7,825 nucleotides of DNA, taken from Thermoplasmata archaeon (GTDB lineage: Archaea; Thermoplasmatota; E2; DHVEG-1; B8-G13). The notes below the pieces were generated by a model. The model worked only from the letters and a program-made list of their open reading frames with translations, searched no databases and was not told where the DNA came from. Shown here piece by piece: positions 7,202 through 7,825 of this stretch (its first letter is position 1; each line of letters starts with the position of its first letter). Both the position numbers and the translations under genes were made by a program. The stretch covers positions 1-7,825 of the forward strand of contig QMST01000020.1 of the NCBI GenBank assembly GCA_003649745.1, read 5' to 3'.

Positions 7202-7210
7202 TTTATAAAG
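7202..7210 (+). promoter_or_regulatory. TATA box of the OPT transporter gene
   Basis: In the 65-base gap after the metalloprotease, TTTATAAAG is preceded by an A-rich stretch (GAAAATAT). A start about 26 bases downstream would fall near 7231, leaving a leader of 10 nt or fewer before the ATG at 7240. The GGG directly touching the ATG is too close to act as a Shine-Dalgarno site. The transporter therefore appears to have its own promoter, although readthrough from the protease cannot be excluded. Confidence 0.5.
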
Positions 7211-7239
7211 AGATACTCATATTAATATCTGTAGTTGGG

Positions 7240-7825
7240 ATGAATTCAAGAGAACATTTTAAACCATTTATACCCCCGGAGAAAGATATACCAGAGCTAA
7301 CAGTTAGAGCTGTATTAACCGGTGTTTTTCTTGCAATTGTATTAGGCGCAGCTAATGCCTATCTCGGCCTGTATGCTGGCATGACTGTCTCAGCAATTAT
7401 ACCAGGAGCAGTTATGGCACTGGCTCTCCTTAGACCCTTCAGGGGAACAATTCTAGAGGTAAACATCGCCACCATGGGTGCATCGGCTGGCGAATGCATA
7501 GCAGCTGGTGCTATTTTCACAATACCTGCTCTTGTTATTTTAAAAGTATGGACAGAGATAAACTACCTGCAGACAACATTTATAGCATTACTAGGGGGAA
7601 TCCTTGGTGTACTATGGATGGTACCTCTTAGAAAAGCACTTGTGGTAAAAACAGATCTACCATTTCCAGAAGGAATAGCAGTAGCAGCTGTTCTAACATC
7701 CACTGTTGGCGGGGAGAAGATCTCGAAAACCAGAGAAGGATCAAATGCAATATGGCTTCTCATAGGTGCAATAATAGCAGCGTTGTATAAGTTTGGAGAG
7801 GTGGCATTGAAAATATTCAGTGGAA
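7240..7825 (+). CDS. OPT-family oligopeptide transporter, N-terminal part (runs off the right edge)
   Basis: The first 195 residues of a membrane transporter are present; the family is usually about 550-700 residues, so most of the gene lies outside. OPT proteins bring small peptides, and in some branches metal chelates, into the cell using an ion gradient. The cytoplasmic start with IPELTVRAVLTG (17-28) leads into the first helix and the characteristic AANAYLGLYAGMTVSAIIPG (37-56). ILEVNIATMGASAGE (71-85), PALVILKVW (96-104), GVLWMVPLRKAL (123-134) and LPFPEGIA (140-147) all match the conserved order of OPT proteins. Hydrophobic segments lie at about 25-45, 49-65, 83-103, 112-130 and 171-185. 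The ATG at 7240 is chosen because the reading frame begins at the expected distance before the IPE motif. Its position beside three secreted proteases points to peptide rather than siderophore uptake, but that is inference. Confidence 0.88.
   Translation, partial: MNSREHFKPFIPPEKDIPELTVRAVLTGVFLAIVLGAANAYLGLYAGMTVSAIIPGAVMALALLRPFRGTILEVNIATMGASAGECIAAGAIFTIPALVILKVWTEINYLQTTFIALLGGILGVLWMVPLRKALVVKTDLPFPEGIAVAAVLTSTVGGEKISKTREGSNAIWLLIGAIIAALYKFGEVALKIFSG

Noticed and set aside
1..7825. CRISPR arrays, tRNA or rRNA genes, insertion sequences or tandem repeats.
   Set aside because: No regularly spaced repeats, clover-leaf-like segments, transposase-like frames or terminal inverted repeats were seen on reading through; the window is almost fully occupied by five ordinary-looking genes.

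Overview
The window looks like an AT-rich archaeal chromosome segment, most plausibly from an uncultured Thermoplasmatota lineage such as the marine-sediment group MBG-D/Thermoprofundales. The archaeal evidence is a UbiA-type enzyme of the kind that makes archaeal ether lipids, TATA-box promoters about 26 bp from plausible transcription starts, and short or absent leaders before two genes. The narrower placement is inferred from three secreted proteases whose accessory domains (PKD, C2-like and Ig-like modules, Asp-rich calcium loops) I associate with Thermoplasmatota. Ile codon ATA and Arg codons AGA/AGG are frequent.

Layout, left to right. Positions 1-45 (minus) may be the first 15 codons of a gene leaving the left edge. 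Three genes follow on the minus strand, read from right to left: a subtilisin-like serine protease (5356 to 3239), a gingipain-family C25 cysteine protease with a PKD domain (3161 to 1047), and a UbiA-family prenyltransferase, probably digeranylgeranylglyceryl phosphate synthase (1039 to 167). The C25 gene has its own TATA box and a strong Shine-Dalgarno site before a TTG start. The UbiA gene starts with GTG only 7 bases after the C25 stop, so the two are probably cotranscribed. A 171-base, very AT-rich divergent promoter region (5357-5527) separates these from the plus-strand genes: a membrane-anchored or secreted zinc metalloprotease (5528-7174), and the first 195 codons of an OPT-family oligopeptide transporter (7240 to the right edge). 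No RNA genes, CRISPR arrays, insertion sequences or other mobile elements were seen, and no gene-free stretch exceeds 171 bases.

Taken together this is a protein-scavenging locus. Three extracellular proteases of three catalytic classes (serine, cysteine, metallo) would cut environmental protein outside the cell, and the adjacent OPT transporter would be suited to importing the peptides. The lipid enzyme is the outlier: it probably shares the C25 transcript for positional rather than functional reasons. The most unusual points are the shared short aromatic/basic C-terminal tail on the two minus-strand proteases (a possible surface-retention signal), the metzincin-like motif of the metalloprotease without the usual third histidine, and the split between Shine-Dalgarno leaders on the minus strand and near-leaderless starts on the plus strand.
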